A stretch of 64,000 nucleotides of DNA, from contig NC_010162.1 of the NCBI RefSeq assembly GCF_000067165.1, forward strand, positions 2,604,001 to 2,668,000, read 5' to 3'. Position numbers and translations under genes: made by a program. This document shows, in pieces, positions 57,645-64,000 of the stretch (its first letter is position 1; the number at the start of each line of letters is the position of its first letter). Source of the DNA: Sorangium cellulosum So ce56. GTDB lineage: Bacteria > Myxococcota_A > Polyangia > Polyangiales > Polyangiaceae. Below the pieces are notes generated by a model. That model did no database searches. It was not told where the DNA came from and worked only from the letters and a program-made list of their open reading frames with translations.

Positions 57645-58022
57645 ATGAAGAACACCGTTCGCGCCGGGCTCGCCATCCTGTCTCTTGCCTCCGGCCTCCT
57701 GGCCGGCTGCGTCGTGGCCCCCGAGGAAACGACCACTCCGGAAGAGACGACCGACGTGACAGAGGCGCTCGTGAACAACGGAGGCGGCGCCGGTTCGCTC
57801 GGTTGGTGGTGCAGCGACGACGGAACCTGCACGTGCGAGGGTGGAACGCTGTCGTCAGACTGCTGGGGGCTCTCTCAGTACTGCATCGACAGGTTCGAGT
57901 GTCGCATCAATCCACCGTACCTGTGCTATTGCCACTGGAAGCTCGTGCGGCAACACCCTGGCGTCAAGGCGACGACCGGGACAGTCGGGAACGGGACAGT
58001 CGGGACGGCGATCAGTCCGTGA
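57645..58022 (+). CDS. Small Cys-rich lipoprotein
   Basis: A 125-residue protein with a lipoprotein signal (AILSLASGLLAGC, Cys22), a Thr/Glu-rich linker (EETTTPEETTDVTEA), and a compact Trp- and Cys-rich module with eight Cys (WWCSDDGTCTCEGGTLSSDCW, YCIDRFECR, YLCYCHW). The C-terminal tail is Gly/Thr/Val-rich. AAGGAG lies eight bases before the ATG, which fixes the start. It looks like a secreted disulfide-knot protein; family not recognised. Upstream twin 18-base dyads may control it. Confidence 0.85.
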   Translation: MKNTVRAGLAILSLASGLLAGCVVAPEETTTPEETTDVTEALVNNGGGAGSLGWWCSDDGTCTCEGGTLSSDCWGLSQYCIDRFECRINPPYLCYCHWKLVRQHPGVKATTGTVGNGTVGTAISP

Positions 58023-58079
58023 GTGCCCGCGCGGCGGCAGGGCTCGCCTGGGCGGGCTCGGATCACCTCCCTGCTCGTC

Positions 58080-58145
58080 ACCTGCTCGGCGAGGGGATCC
58101 GCGCCTTCTCCGCGCGCGCCGCCGCCCCGCTCCGGCTGCTCACGC
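58080..58145 (+). repeat. 66-base exact copy of part of the LysR gene (remnant)
   Basis: Identical over all 66 bases to 63025-63090 inside the lysR gene and in the same orientation. In frame it encodes LLGEGIRAFSARAAAPLRLLT, but one base is then missing and a stop follows. It is not part of a gene here and looks like a leftover of a duplicated or recombined regulator gene. Confidence 0.9.
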
Positions 58146-58303
58146 CGACCTGACGCGCGCAGGATCCACGAACCGCCCGCGTGTCTGCGTGAGTGGTCTG
58201 CTCGAACGACGGCCACTCGAGCAGGTCGCCTCGCGGTCGCGTCCTCGGAAAGGGGAGGCGACGCCTCTTCGGTTTCGGTCGTCCTGGTCGACGGCGCCCT
58301 TCA

Positions 58304-59332
58304 TCACGAAGGCTTGGCCGCGTCTTCGGGGAACGACTCCGGCGCCGGCAAACGAGCGAGAGGCTCCCCGATGGGCGGCGGAGCGAGGTGCCAGCTCAGG
58401 ACCCCCAGTACCGCCACGGCGACGTAAATGACGAGGAAGACGCCAAGCCCGAAGACCACGCCCTTCTCCGAGGCATAACCGAGCACCGGAAACACAAGCG
58501 AAAAAAAGAGCTCGCGCACGCCGATGCCAGAGACGGAGATCGGCAGCAAGCCGAGCAGGCTTGCGACGGCGAGCAGGCAACAGATATCGAAAAAGCCAAT
58601 GGGAGCCCCGAGCGCGCCAGCCAGCCAGTAACCTTGGAGGAAATTCAAGAGCAGCGCGGAGAGCGAGAGCAAGAGCGCGAGCCCGACGTGATGCGCCCGC
58701 TGCGCCCGAAGCGCGGCGAGGAAACGCTCGAACCCCTCGCTCGAGAAATCACCGGGCAGGCGCCGATACACGGCGCCGACCGCGCGACGAGCGAGCGGAC
58801 GATAGAAGAGGACAAGCGGCCCGAGCGCGACGAGGCCCACGCCGAGCCACGTGATCTTCGCGAGATCCCCGGCGATGACGCCGGAGAAACGAGCGATGCC
58901 GACCGCGACGAACGCGAGGAGGACATAGAGATCAAAGAGCCTGTCGAGCACGACGAGCGCCATCCCCTCGGCATAAGGCATCGCGATGTCGTGCCGGAGA
59001 TACTGGACCCGCAAGACATCGCCCACGCGCCCCGGGGTCATCAGGCCGACGTAGACGGTGGCGAGGAACGACGTCCAGGCCCGCGCCCGAGGGAGGCGGA
59101 GCCCGCGCGCCGCGAGCAACACATCCCAGCGGAGCACCTTGAACCATAAAACGCCGAGGTTCGCGGCGAGGGCGAGGAGCAGAGGCGCGACGTCGGCCGC
59201 GAGCAAGGCGTCGAGCGCGACGCGCGAGTCGCGCATACGAAGGAAAACGAGCACGAGGAGCAGCGGCCCCACGAGCTGAATACCGAGCCTGAGGAGCCTC
59301 CTCCGCGAATCCTTCGAATTCTTCGGCGCCAC
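58304..59332 (-). CDS. LPG-synthase-type transmembrane protein (UPF0104/flippase-like)
   Basis: A 342-residue inner-membrane protein with about seven to eight helices and the UPF0104/lysylphosphatidylglycerol synthase TM pattern: LWFKVLRWDVLL, SFLATVYVGLMTPGRVGDVLRVQYLR, and LLGLLPISVSGIGVRELFFSL. Proteins of this type without the synthase domain are often linked to glycosyltransferases and lipid-linked glycan export. The start is GTG 59332, 12 bases after the methyltransferase stop. It is third in an operon with a GT2 glycosyltransferase and a methyltransferase, so a role in a surface glycolipid or polysaccharide is likely. Confidence 0.9.
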   Translation of the reverse strand: MAPKNSKDSRRRLLRLGIQLVGPLLLVLVFLRMRDSRVALDALLAADVAPLLLALAANLGVLWFKVLRWDVLLAARGLRLPRARAWTSFLATVYVGLMTPGRVGDVLRVQYLRHDIAMPYAEGMALVVLDRLFDLYVLLAFVAVGIARFSGVIAGDLAKITWLGVGLVALGPLVLFYRPLARRAVGAVYRRLPGDFSSEGFERFLAALRAQRAHHVGLALLLSLSALLLNFLQGYWLAGALGAPIGFFDICCLLAVASLLGLLPISVSGIGVRELFFSLVFPVLGYASEKGVVFGLGVFLVIYVAVAVLGVLSWHLAPPPIGEPLARLPAPESFPEDAAKPS

Positions 59333-59344
59333 GGGCCAAAAGCC

Positions 59345-60055
59345 CTACTCAGGGTCCTTGCGACCGAGGATGCAAAGGTTGATCATGAGCCGGGAGGCGA
59401 CCTGCAAATGCTCGTCGAAATAACGAGAGAGCTCGTGGAGGCCAAACTGGAACGGGAAGAGGTGCAGCCCCTTGCGCCGGATGATCTTGACCCCCCCGTC
59501 CCCGAGAGGACGCGCGAGCGACCCCCACGTGCTGAAATTCTCGTGGCCGTCAAAAGCCCGAAGCTCGAGGCGAGACGCGAGGCGGACGACAGGCTGCCAC
59601 AAAAGATTCGGCGTGCTGAGCGAGAGATACCCGCCGGGCTTGAGCACCCCCGCCATTTGCCGGAGGCAAGCCTGCGGATCCGGGGTATGCTCGATGCACT
59701 CGGACGAGAGCACGAGATCGAATCGATCGCGGCCGAATTGATCGACGAGGCGGAGGGCGTCGGCGACGACGGCCTCGCAGCCGACCCTCTTGCGCGTGGC
59801 CTCGACGAGGTTCGGGCCGAGATCACAGGCCGTGACGATGGCCCCGCGCTTCGCGAGCGCCTCGCTGAAGTACCCGAGGCCGCAGCCGACGTCGAGCGCG
59901 TGTTTGCCGCGGACCATCTCGTCCGTGAGAAACTCGCCGACGAGCGTCTCGACGCGGCGCCGCGTATCGTACTGGGAGAGCGCTTTCTCGAAGCGATCAC
60001 CGAGCCGGTCGTGGGAGTATTCTCGTTGATCGGGCACGCGGCTTGACATCGTCAT
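59345..60055 (-). CDS. Class I SAM-dependent methyltransferase
   Basis: A 236-residue soluble enzyme with the Rossmann methyltransferase motifs: HALDVGCGLGYFSEAL (SAM-binding GxGxG), ACDLGPNLVEATR, DLVLSSECIEHTPDPQACLRQMAGVLKPGGYLSLSTPN, i.e. the UbiG/Methyltransf_11 type. The acceptor is unknown; between a GT2 glycosyltransferase and a flippase-like protein it may methylate a sugar or lipid intermediate. Its ATG (60055) overlaps the glycosyltransferase stop by four bases. Confidence 0.93.
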   Translation of the reverse strand: MTMSSRVPDQREYSHDRLGDRFEKALSQYDTRRRVETLVGEFLTDEMVRGKHALDVGCGLGYFSEALAKRGAIVTACDLGPNLVEATRKRVGCEAVVADALRLVDQFGRDRFDLVLSSECIEHTPDPQACLRQMAGVLKPGGYLSLSTPNLLWQPVVRLASRLELRAFDGHENFSTWGSLARPLGDGGVKIIRRKGLHLFPFQFGLHELSRYFDEHLQVASRLMINLCILGRKDPE

Positions 60056-61074
60056 CCCTGCTCATTCGCGAACTCGAGGGGCGCCTCCGTCCGTGCGTTC
60101 TTCTTGGCCGCAGCGGACGTCGCGCGCCTCGGGCGCTCTTCGGGGGTTTGTTTGAAAACGTAAAGGGGCCTGCCCTTCACCTGCTCGAATATACGCGCGA
60201 GATATTCACCAATGAGCCCCGTGAACGCGAGCTGAAGCCCGCCCAGGATGAGCAGCGTGCCGAGCAGCGAGCTCCAGCCGGGCTCCGTGTCGTGCAGCCA
60301 TAACGCTCGCCCGATGACGTACACGAGGTAAAGCGCCCCGAGCGCGGCGATCCCCACGCCGACCCGGGTCGCGAGCCGGATCGGCGCGACGGAGAATGCG
60401 AAGACGGCATCGAGCGCGAGCCGCAGCATCTTCCGCAACGAATACTTCGAATGCCCCGCAGCGCGAGGCGGCGCGACGTACGGGAGGTACGCGCGGCGAA
60501 AACCCATCCACGCGACGAGGCCCCGGACAAACCGGTGCCGCTCGGGCATACCGGCGAGCACCTTGCGCGCCTTGCGCGACATCAAGCAGAAATCAGCCGC
60601 GCCAGGCTCGATCCGGGTGTCGCTGAGCCAGTTGATGACCGTGTAAAACCCATCCGAGCTCAGCCGCTTGAAGAGCGTGGCGTCGTCCGTGCTCCTCCGG
60701 ACGGCCGATACGACGTCATGCCCCGCCCGCCACGAAACGAGCATCTCCGGGATCAGCGTCGGCGGATGCTGGAGATCCGAGTCCATCACGATCGTCGCGT
60801 CCCCGCGCGATTTCGCGATGCCCGCCGAAATGGCCACCTGATGCCCGAAATTGCGGGACAACGAGTACACGAGCACCCGCTCGTCCCGGTCGGCGAGGGC
60901 GTTGAGCACGTCGAGCGTCGCGTCGCTGCTGCCGTCGTCGACGAGCAGGATGCGGTGATCGATGTCCTTCAGCGAAGAAAGAACAGCCTTCAGCGCGTCG
61001 TAAAATGCGCCGATGACCTCTGCTTCGTTGTAGCAAGGGCTCACCACATAAAGCACAGGCTTCTTGACGCTCAT
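60052..61074 (-). CDS. GT2 family glycosyltransferase (DPM1/GtrB-like, membrane-anchored)
   Basis: About 340 residues. The GT2 domain shows VVSPCYNEAEVI, LLVDDGSSDAT, GDATIVMDSDLQHPPTLIPEML and the acceptor-side ADFCLMSRKA. Two C-terminal membrane helices (RVGVGIAALGALYLVYVIGRAL; LGTLLILGGLQLAFTGLIGEYLARIFEQVKGRPLYVF) are those of GtrB-type polyprenyl-phosphate glucosyl/mannosyltransferases, which load undecaprenyl phosphate with sugar. ATG 61074 is preferred; several in-frame ATGs lie within 63 bases upstream. The gene heads the coupled GT2-methyltransferase-flippase operon. A broken epimerase gene lies immediately upstream on the same strand. Confidence 0.93.
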   Translation of the reverse strand: MSVKKPVLYVVSPCYNEAEVIGAFYDALKAVLSSLKDIDHRILLVDDGSSDATLDVLNALADRDERVLVYSLSRNFGHQVAISAGIAKSRGDATIVMDSDLQHPPTLIPEMLVSWRAGHDVVSAVRRSTDDATLFKRLSSDGFYTVINWLSDTRIEPGAADFCLMSRKARKVLAGMPERHRFVRGLVAWMGFRRAYLPYVAPPRAAGHSKYSLRKMLRLALDAVFAFSVAPIRLATRVGVGIAALGALYLVYVIGRALWLHDTEPGWSSLLGTLLILGGLQLAFTGLIGEYLARIFEQVKGRPLYVFKQTPEERPRRATSAAAKKNARTEAPLEFANEQG

Positions 61075-61194
61075 CAGGCGCGGCTCGCGCATGTACCCGC
61101 GCATGCTACCCGATAAGCTTGCCATGTCAACGGCCAATCACGGACCCCGAGGCCTCACCGGAGCCCGCCCGGGCACGCCTCGCCGCCTCCGCGC

Positions 61195-61248
61195 GCCCGC
61201 TCTTCACCTCCGCGTGCCCGCTCTTCACCTCCGCGTGTCCGCTCTTCA
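61195..61248. repeat. 21-base tandem repeat
   Basis: Two exact copies of GCCCGCTCTTCACCTCCGCGT (61195-61215, 61216-61236) plus a partial third copy. It lies immediately beyond the 3' end of the epimerase remnant, in the gap before the glycosyltransferase, and may mark the site of a rearrangement. Confidence 0.8.
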
Positions 61249-61398
61249 GCAAGTCCGAGAGGTGCCTGCCGTCCGGCCGAGCCCGTCCTCCCAGCGCACG
61301 CCGGGCTCGTATCCGAGCAGCTCGAAAGCCCGAGAAAACTAGGCGAGCGAGTGATGCACCTCCCCAGCCCTCGGGCCCTCGTGCTCGATCGACAGCGG
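61246..61398 (-). pseudogene. Remnant of an NAD-dependent epimerase (GalE-type), C-terminal part
   Basis: On the reverse strand one frame reads PLSIEHEGPRAGEVHHSLA, a TAG stop, then SRAFELLGYEPGVRWEDGLGRT and a final stop at 61246. This matches the C-terminal block of UDP-sugar 4-epimerases (GPxRxGDVxHSxAD-xxKAxELLGYEPxVxxEEGLxRT). No catalytic N-terminal part is present; frameshifts and stops occur before and within the block. It abuts the GT2-methyltransferase-flippase operon, consistent with a lost sugar-nucleotide step. Confidence 0.65.
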
Positions 61399-61492
61399 CC
61401 GGCCAGGCTGCCGCTCGAGCTCTCGGCGAAGCGGAATGCGTCAATGTAATTGAGACACCAGCTGGTCGGCAGACACACAGAACGCACGGCTC

Positions 61493-61852
61493 GTGCTGAT
61501 CACGTCGAATCACGGCGCCAACCAGGGCGGCGAGGAGCACATTCGCCGCGAGCATTGCGTGCACGCCGACGGCAAGCTGGCCTTGCAGTACAAGCCCGGT
61601 CGCATGTCGTGTGAGCCGTTCCGCAAGTACAACACCCACGGCAACGGCGTCTACGGGCGGTCGCCGCGGTCGGACGAAGAGTGGCAGTCGTTCAGCGACT
61701 CATGCCCTGGCGACATCATCGACACCCGGAACGTCCCGTGGGGGGCCGCGAGCGCCGGCATGCACGAAGTCGTGAACGACGTCCCCGACGCGACCTTCGT
61801 CGACGGCGACGAGCTGGTCCCCACGCTGGGCGGCTCGAGGACGCACGGATGA
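61493..61852 (+). pseudogene. Fragment resembling the PNGase F-like C-terminal domain
   Basis: Protein-like frame of 119 codons (LITSNHGANQGGEEHIRREHCVHADGKLALQYKPGRMSCEPFRKYNTHGNG ... FSDSCPGDIIDTRNVPWGAASAGMHEVVNDVP). The three Cys, the HGANQGGEEHIRR start and the final WG-AGMHEV block resemble the C-terminal half of peptide-N-glycosidase F-type proteins. It has no signal peptide, and the same frame is coding-like for a dozen codons upstream before a stop, so it is a truncated remnant. GTG 61493 is the only candidate start. It lies beside the epimerase remnant, suggesting a recombination scar. Family assignment is from memory of the motif pattern and is tentative. Confidence 0.45.
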
Positions 61853-61888
61853 TCCGCATCTCGCGAATCGCCTGGGCCTTTCCGGACG

Positions 61889-62512
61889 TCACGCCGCCCC
61901 GCGCGACCCGTCGCCGAAGAGCAGCGCGCGGAGCGCCTCGGCCTCCCGCTGCGCCCGCGCCACGATGGGCAAGAGCCCCACGAGGCACTGGACCGGCACC
62001 TCGCGCACCAGGATCACCCCGTTCTGGCTGCGGAACACGCGCACGCCGCGCGCCCGGAGCCTCGCCGGGCTGATCTCGAGCATCACGTCGACCTTGGCGC
62101 GCTTGCCCACCGCGCTGCCCAGCGCGTCGGTGCAGTGGACGTGCGTGCGCGCCGCCGGCCGGATCCCGTCGCGCGCGATGCCCCTCACGGCGTCCACGCT
62201 GGTGCCGTGCCAGATCGACGCGTCGTCGTGGACCTCCTCCCACGACGCCTCGAGGCCCGCGAGCGTCACCGGCATCCCGTCGCGCGAGTGCCCTTGCGAG
62301 GCGCGCATCCGGTCGCCGCGGATCTCGAGGCGGTTCTTCGTGTTCTTCTCCACCACCTCGTCGAGCACCGGCCGGGAGATCCGGAGCGCCTTGAGGACGT
62401 CGTCCACGGCCACCCAGCCTGCGTCGTCCATGGCGACGCCCTGCGAGGGCGCCGCGTGGCGGAGCAGCCAGGAGAGCTTCTTGCTCGTGTCGGTCAAGCG
62501 ATCGCGGCCCAT
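61889..62512 (-). CDS. kptA: RNA 2'-phosphotransferase (KptA/Tpt1)
   Basis: A 207-residue enzyme with Tpt1/KptA motifs: TSKKLSWLLRHAA (catalytic Arg-His), WVAVDDVLKALRISRPVLDEVV winged-helix portion, KNRLEIRGDRMRASQGHS, IWHGTSVDAVRGIARDGI, VHCTDALGSAVGKR and VFRSQNGVILVREVPVQCL. It transfers an internal RNA 2'-phosphate to NAD+, forming ADP-ribose 1'',2''-cyclic phosphate. ATG 62512 has GGAG seven bases upstream and starts at the conserved N-terminus; a longer upstream frame is not protein-like. It is divergent from a LysR regulator, which may control it. Confidence 0.94.
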   Translation of the reverse strand: MGRDRLTDTSKKLSWLLRHAAPSQGVAMDDAGWVAVDDVLKALRISRPVLDEVVEKNTKNRLEIRGDRMRASQGHSRDGMPVTLAGLEASWEEVHDDASIWHGTSVDAVRGIARDGIRPAARTHVHCTDALGSAVGKRAKVDVMLEISPARLRARGVRVFRSQNGVILVREVPVQCLVGLLPIVARAQREAEALRALLFGDGSRGAA

Positions 62513-62687
62513 CGTCAAGCTCCATTCTCGTCTCGTGAACCGGAGCCGCGGCCCGCGATTCGCGGGCACGCAGAGGCCTCCGGGAGGTCCCTGGACGGAG
62601 CAGGGACCGGGACCGAAACCGTGAAGGGAATCGGCACGAGGAAAGAATAGACGCCCGGTTATCATCCGGAAGAAGTATTTCTGGAGT

Positions 62688-62710
62688 CGCTATCGCGTTT
62701 CTCGATAGCG
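62688..62710. promoter_or_regulatory. LysR-type T-N11-A box
   Basis: Perfect dyad CGCTATCG-N7-CGATAGCG. Within it CTAT-N11-ATAG gives the T-N11-A pattern of LysR-family binding sites. It ends 7 bases before the lysR ATG (62718) and 176 bases from the divergent kptA start, a typical position for autoregulation. Confidence 0.7.
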
Positions 62711-62717
62711 TGCCGCC

Positions 62718-63656
62718 ATGCTCAACCTCGACTGGCTCGGCGCCTTCGTGGTCTTCACCGAGCACCTCAACTTCACGCGCGCGGCGCGGGCGCTCCACGT
62801 CTCGCAGCCTGCGCTCCACGCGCAGATCGGCAAGCTGGGCGAGGCGCTCGGCGTCACGCTCTACCAGCGGCGCGGGCAGCGGCTGGAGCTCACGGCCGAC
62901 GGCAAGCGCGTCGCCGCGTTCGGGCGCGAGGTCGGCGAGCGGACGCGCTCGTTCCTCGACGTGCTCCGCCACGGCGAGAGCCGGGAGCCGGTGGTGCTCT
63001 GCGCCGGGGAGGGCTCGTACCTCTACCTGCTCGGCGAGGGGATCCGCGCCTTCTCCGCGCGCGCCGCCGCCCCGCTCCGGCTGCTCACGCGCGACCGGGA
63101 GGGCACGCTCGAGGCCGTCGCGGCGGGCGAAGCGCACCTCGGCGTCGCGCCGCTCGAGGGGGCGCCGGACGGGCTCGCCGCCGATCGCCTCACCGAGGTG
63201 GCGCAGGTCCTTGTCGTCCCCGACGGCCACCCGCTCGCCCGGAAGCGCCACATCCGGCTGCGCGACCTCGAGGGGGCGCGGCTCGTCGTCCCCGGCCCGT
63301 CGCGGCCCCACCGGGCCCTGCTCGCGCAGGCGCTGCTCTCGGCGGGTGTCCGCTGGGAGCCGGCGGTCGAGGCGAACGGCTGGGAGCTGATGCTCCACTT
63401 CGTCCAGCTCGGGGTCGGCATCGCGGTGGTCAACGCCTGCTGCCGCCTCCCCCGCGGCCTCGTCGCGCGCCCGCTGCCCGAGCTGCCGCGCAAGGTCTTC
63501 TATCTCGTCCGCCGGCGCGGCGGCGAGCTCCAGGGCGCGACCGCGGAGCTCCGGGACGCGCTGCTCGCACACGCCGCGGCGTGGCAGAGAAACCATGCGG
63601 GGGGCGCGTCAGGCGCGCCCGACGCCGCCCCGACGGCGCCCGCGCGCCGGCGCTGA
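62718..63656 (+). CDS. LysR family transcriptional regulator
   Basis: A 312-residue protein. Residues 1-60 are the winged helix-turn-helix (LDWLGAFVVFTEHLNFTRAARALHVSQPALHAQIGKLGEALGVTLYQRRG); residues about 90-295 are the periplasmic-binding-like effector domain (VLCAGEGSYLYLLGEGIRAF, VGVAPLEGAPDGLA, LVVPDGHPLARKRHIRLRDLEGARLVVPGPSRPHRALLAQAL). The C-terminal tail is Ala/Pro-rich. It is divergent from kptA with a T-N11-A box in between, so kptA and lysR itself are the obvious targets. The effector is unknown. A 66-base stretch (63025-63090) is repeated exactly at 58080. Confidence 0.95.
   Translation: MLNLDWLGAFVVFTEHLNFTRAARALHVSQPALHAQIGKLGEALGVTLYQRRGQRLELTADGKRVAAFGREVGERTRSFLDVLRHGESREPVVLCAGEGSYLYLLGEGIRAFSARAAAPLRLLTRDREGTLEAVAAGEAHLGVAPLEGAPDGLAADRLTEVAQVLVVPDGHPLARKRHIRLRDLEGARLVVPGPSRPHRALLAQALLSAGVRWEPAVEANGWELMLHFVQLGVGIAVVNACCRLPRGLVARPLPELPRKVFYLVRRRGGELQGATAELRDALLAHAAAWQRNHAGGASGAPDAAPTAPARRR
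63025..63090 (+). repeat. 66-base segment of lysR repeated at 58080
   Basis: Within the effector domain of the intact LysR gene; the second copy (58080-58145) is 4.9 kb upstream in the same direction with every base identical. Encodes YLLGEGIRAF and the following residues. Confidence 0.9.
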
Positions 63657-63725
63657 GCCCCGGCATCGCTCTTCCTGCCGCCTGCCGGCTCTGCCGGTCT
63701 CCCTCCCGGGATCTGGCTTCCGGGC

Positions 63726-64000
63726 TCAGGCCGCCTTTCTCGACTTCTGCTTGCTCTGCTTCGCCTTCTTGCCGCCGACGTCGTCCGGGCGGCTCACCAG
63801 CTTCGAGAAGTAGCTCGGCTCGCCGCTGGCCTTGGCCTCCTGGTACACGAAGGCCAGGTTGGACGATTCGAACTTGTCGAAGAAATCGTCCCACGAGATC
63901 TCCTCCAGGGTGTCTTCCCCGCTGTACCCTGGGAAGTCGATCCGGAGGACGCCGGGCTCCCCCTCTTTCTCGGTCCGCGCCACCGTCGCCGGGTGGCCGC
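63726..64000 (-). CDS. Conserved hypothetical protein, C-terminal part (gene runs off the window)
   Basis: Frame open to the window edge, reading GHPATVARTEKEGEPG then VLRIDFPGYSGEDTLEEISWDDFFDKFESSNLAFVYQEAK ... YFSKLVSR. This block (IDFPGYSGxxxLEEISWDxFFxxFxxxxLAFxYQ) is a widespread small-protein family in Proteobacteria, often mislabelled as 1,4-alpha-glucan branching enzyme because of its neighbours; its function is unknown. A Lys-rich tail (KKAKQSKQKSRK) follows. The N-terminus lies beyond the window; GTG 63983 is an internal candidate but the family starts further upstream. Confidence 0.75.
   Translation of the reverse strand, partial: GHPATVARTEKEGEPGVLRIDFPGYSGEDTLEEISWDDFFDKFESSNLAFVYQEAKASGEPSYFSKLVSRPDDVGGKKAKQSKQKSRKAA

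Overview
The window is very GC-rich bacterial chromosome with dense, mostly lipoprotein- and signalling-rich gene content. Several features point to a Sorangium-type myxobacterium (Polyangiales): a MYXO-CTERM-like surface-sorting tail on a secreted glycosidase, an FHA-sigma54 activator next to a Ser/Thr kinase, many lipoproteins with Gly/Ser-rich linkers and Cys-rich modules, 4-bp ATGA/GTGA translational couplings, and almost exclusively G/C third positions. This assignment is inference; no rRNA, tRNA, CRISPR array or complete insertion sequence was seen.

Region by region. 1-8.9 kb: a cut-off gene, a WGR-domain protein, a DUF2288 protein, a secreted alpha/beta hydrolase, a TonB-dependent receptor carrying its own TonB C-terminal-like domain, then a DNA/RNA non-specific endonuclease converging on a NuiA-type nuclease inhibitor, and class II fructose-bisphosphate aldolase. 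9-16 kb: small membrane and Cys-rich proteins, a translationally coupled three-gene HTTM operon, and a secreted trypsin-fold lipoprotein peptidase. 16-22 kb: a complete seven-gene Mrp Na+/H+ antiporter operon (mrpABCDEFG), in which MrpG ends in a TrkA-C/RCK_C ligand-binding domain. 22-29.6 kb: a polysaccharide-lyase-like lipoprotein, then a solute-binding lipoprotein, hybrid histidine kinase and REC-GAF-STAS regulator in one transcription unit with no permease.

30-48.8 kb: a diheme YVTN-propeller protein, a row of lipoproteins, an AraC regulator, the FHA-sigma54 activator/Ser-Thr kinase pair, and two divergent lipoproteins separated by 690 bases that hold a perfect 38-base palindrome. 48.9-58 kb: a 1231-residue Asp-box propeller protein without a signal peptide, an RtcB RNA ligase, and a GH43-CBM6-MYXO-CTERM protein divergent from a c-type cytochrome, the last two driven by what look like twin inverted promoter/operators. 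58-64 kb: a sugar/lipid modification operon (GT2, methyltransferase, LPG-synthase-like membrane protein) next to decayed epimerase and PNGase F-like fragments, then kptA (tRNA 2'-phosphotransferase) divergent from a LysR gene that carries a clear T-N11-A box, and a gene cut by the window end.

The most notable candidates are the duplicated divergent promoter/operator at 56395-56746, the MrpG-RCK fusion, the permease-less binding-protein/kinase/STAS module, the nuclease-inhibitor pair, the 38-base palindrome cluster, and the LysR-kptA pair with a 66-base copy of the lysR gene 5 kb away.
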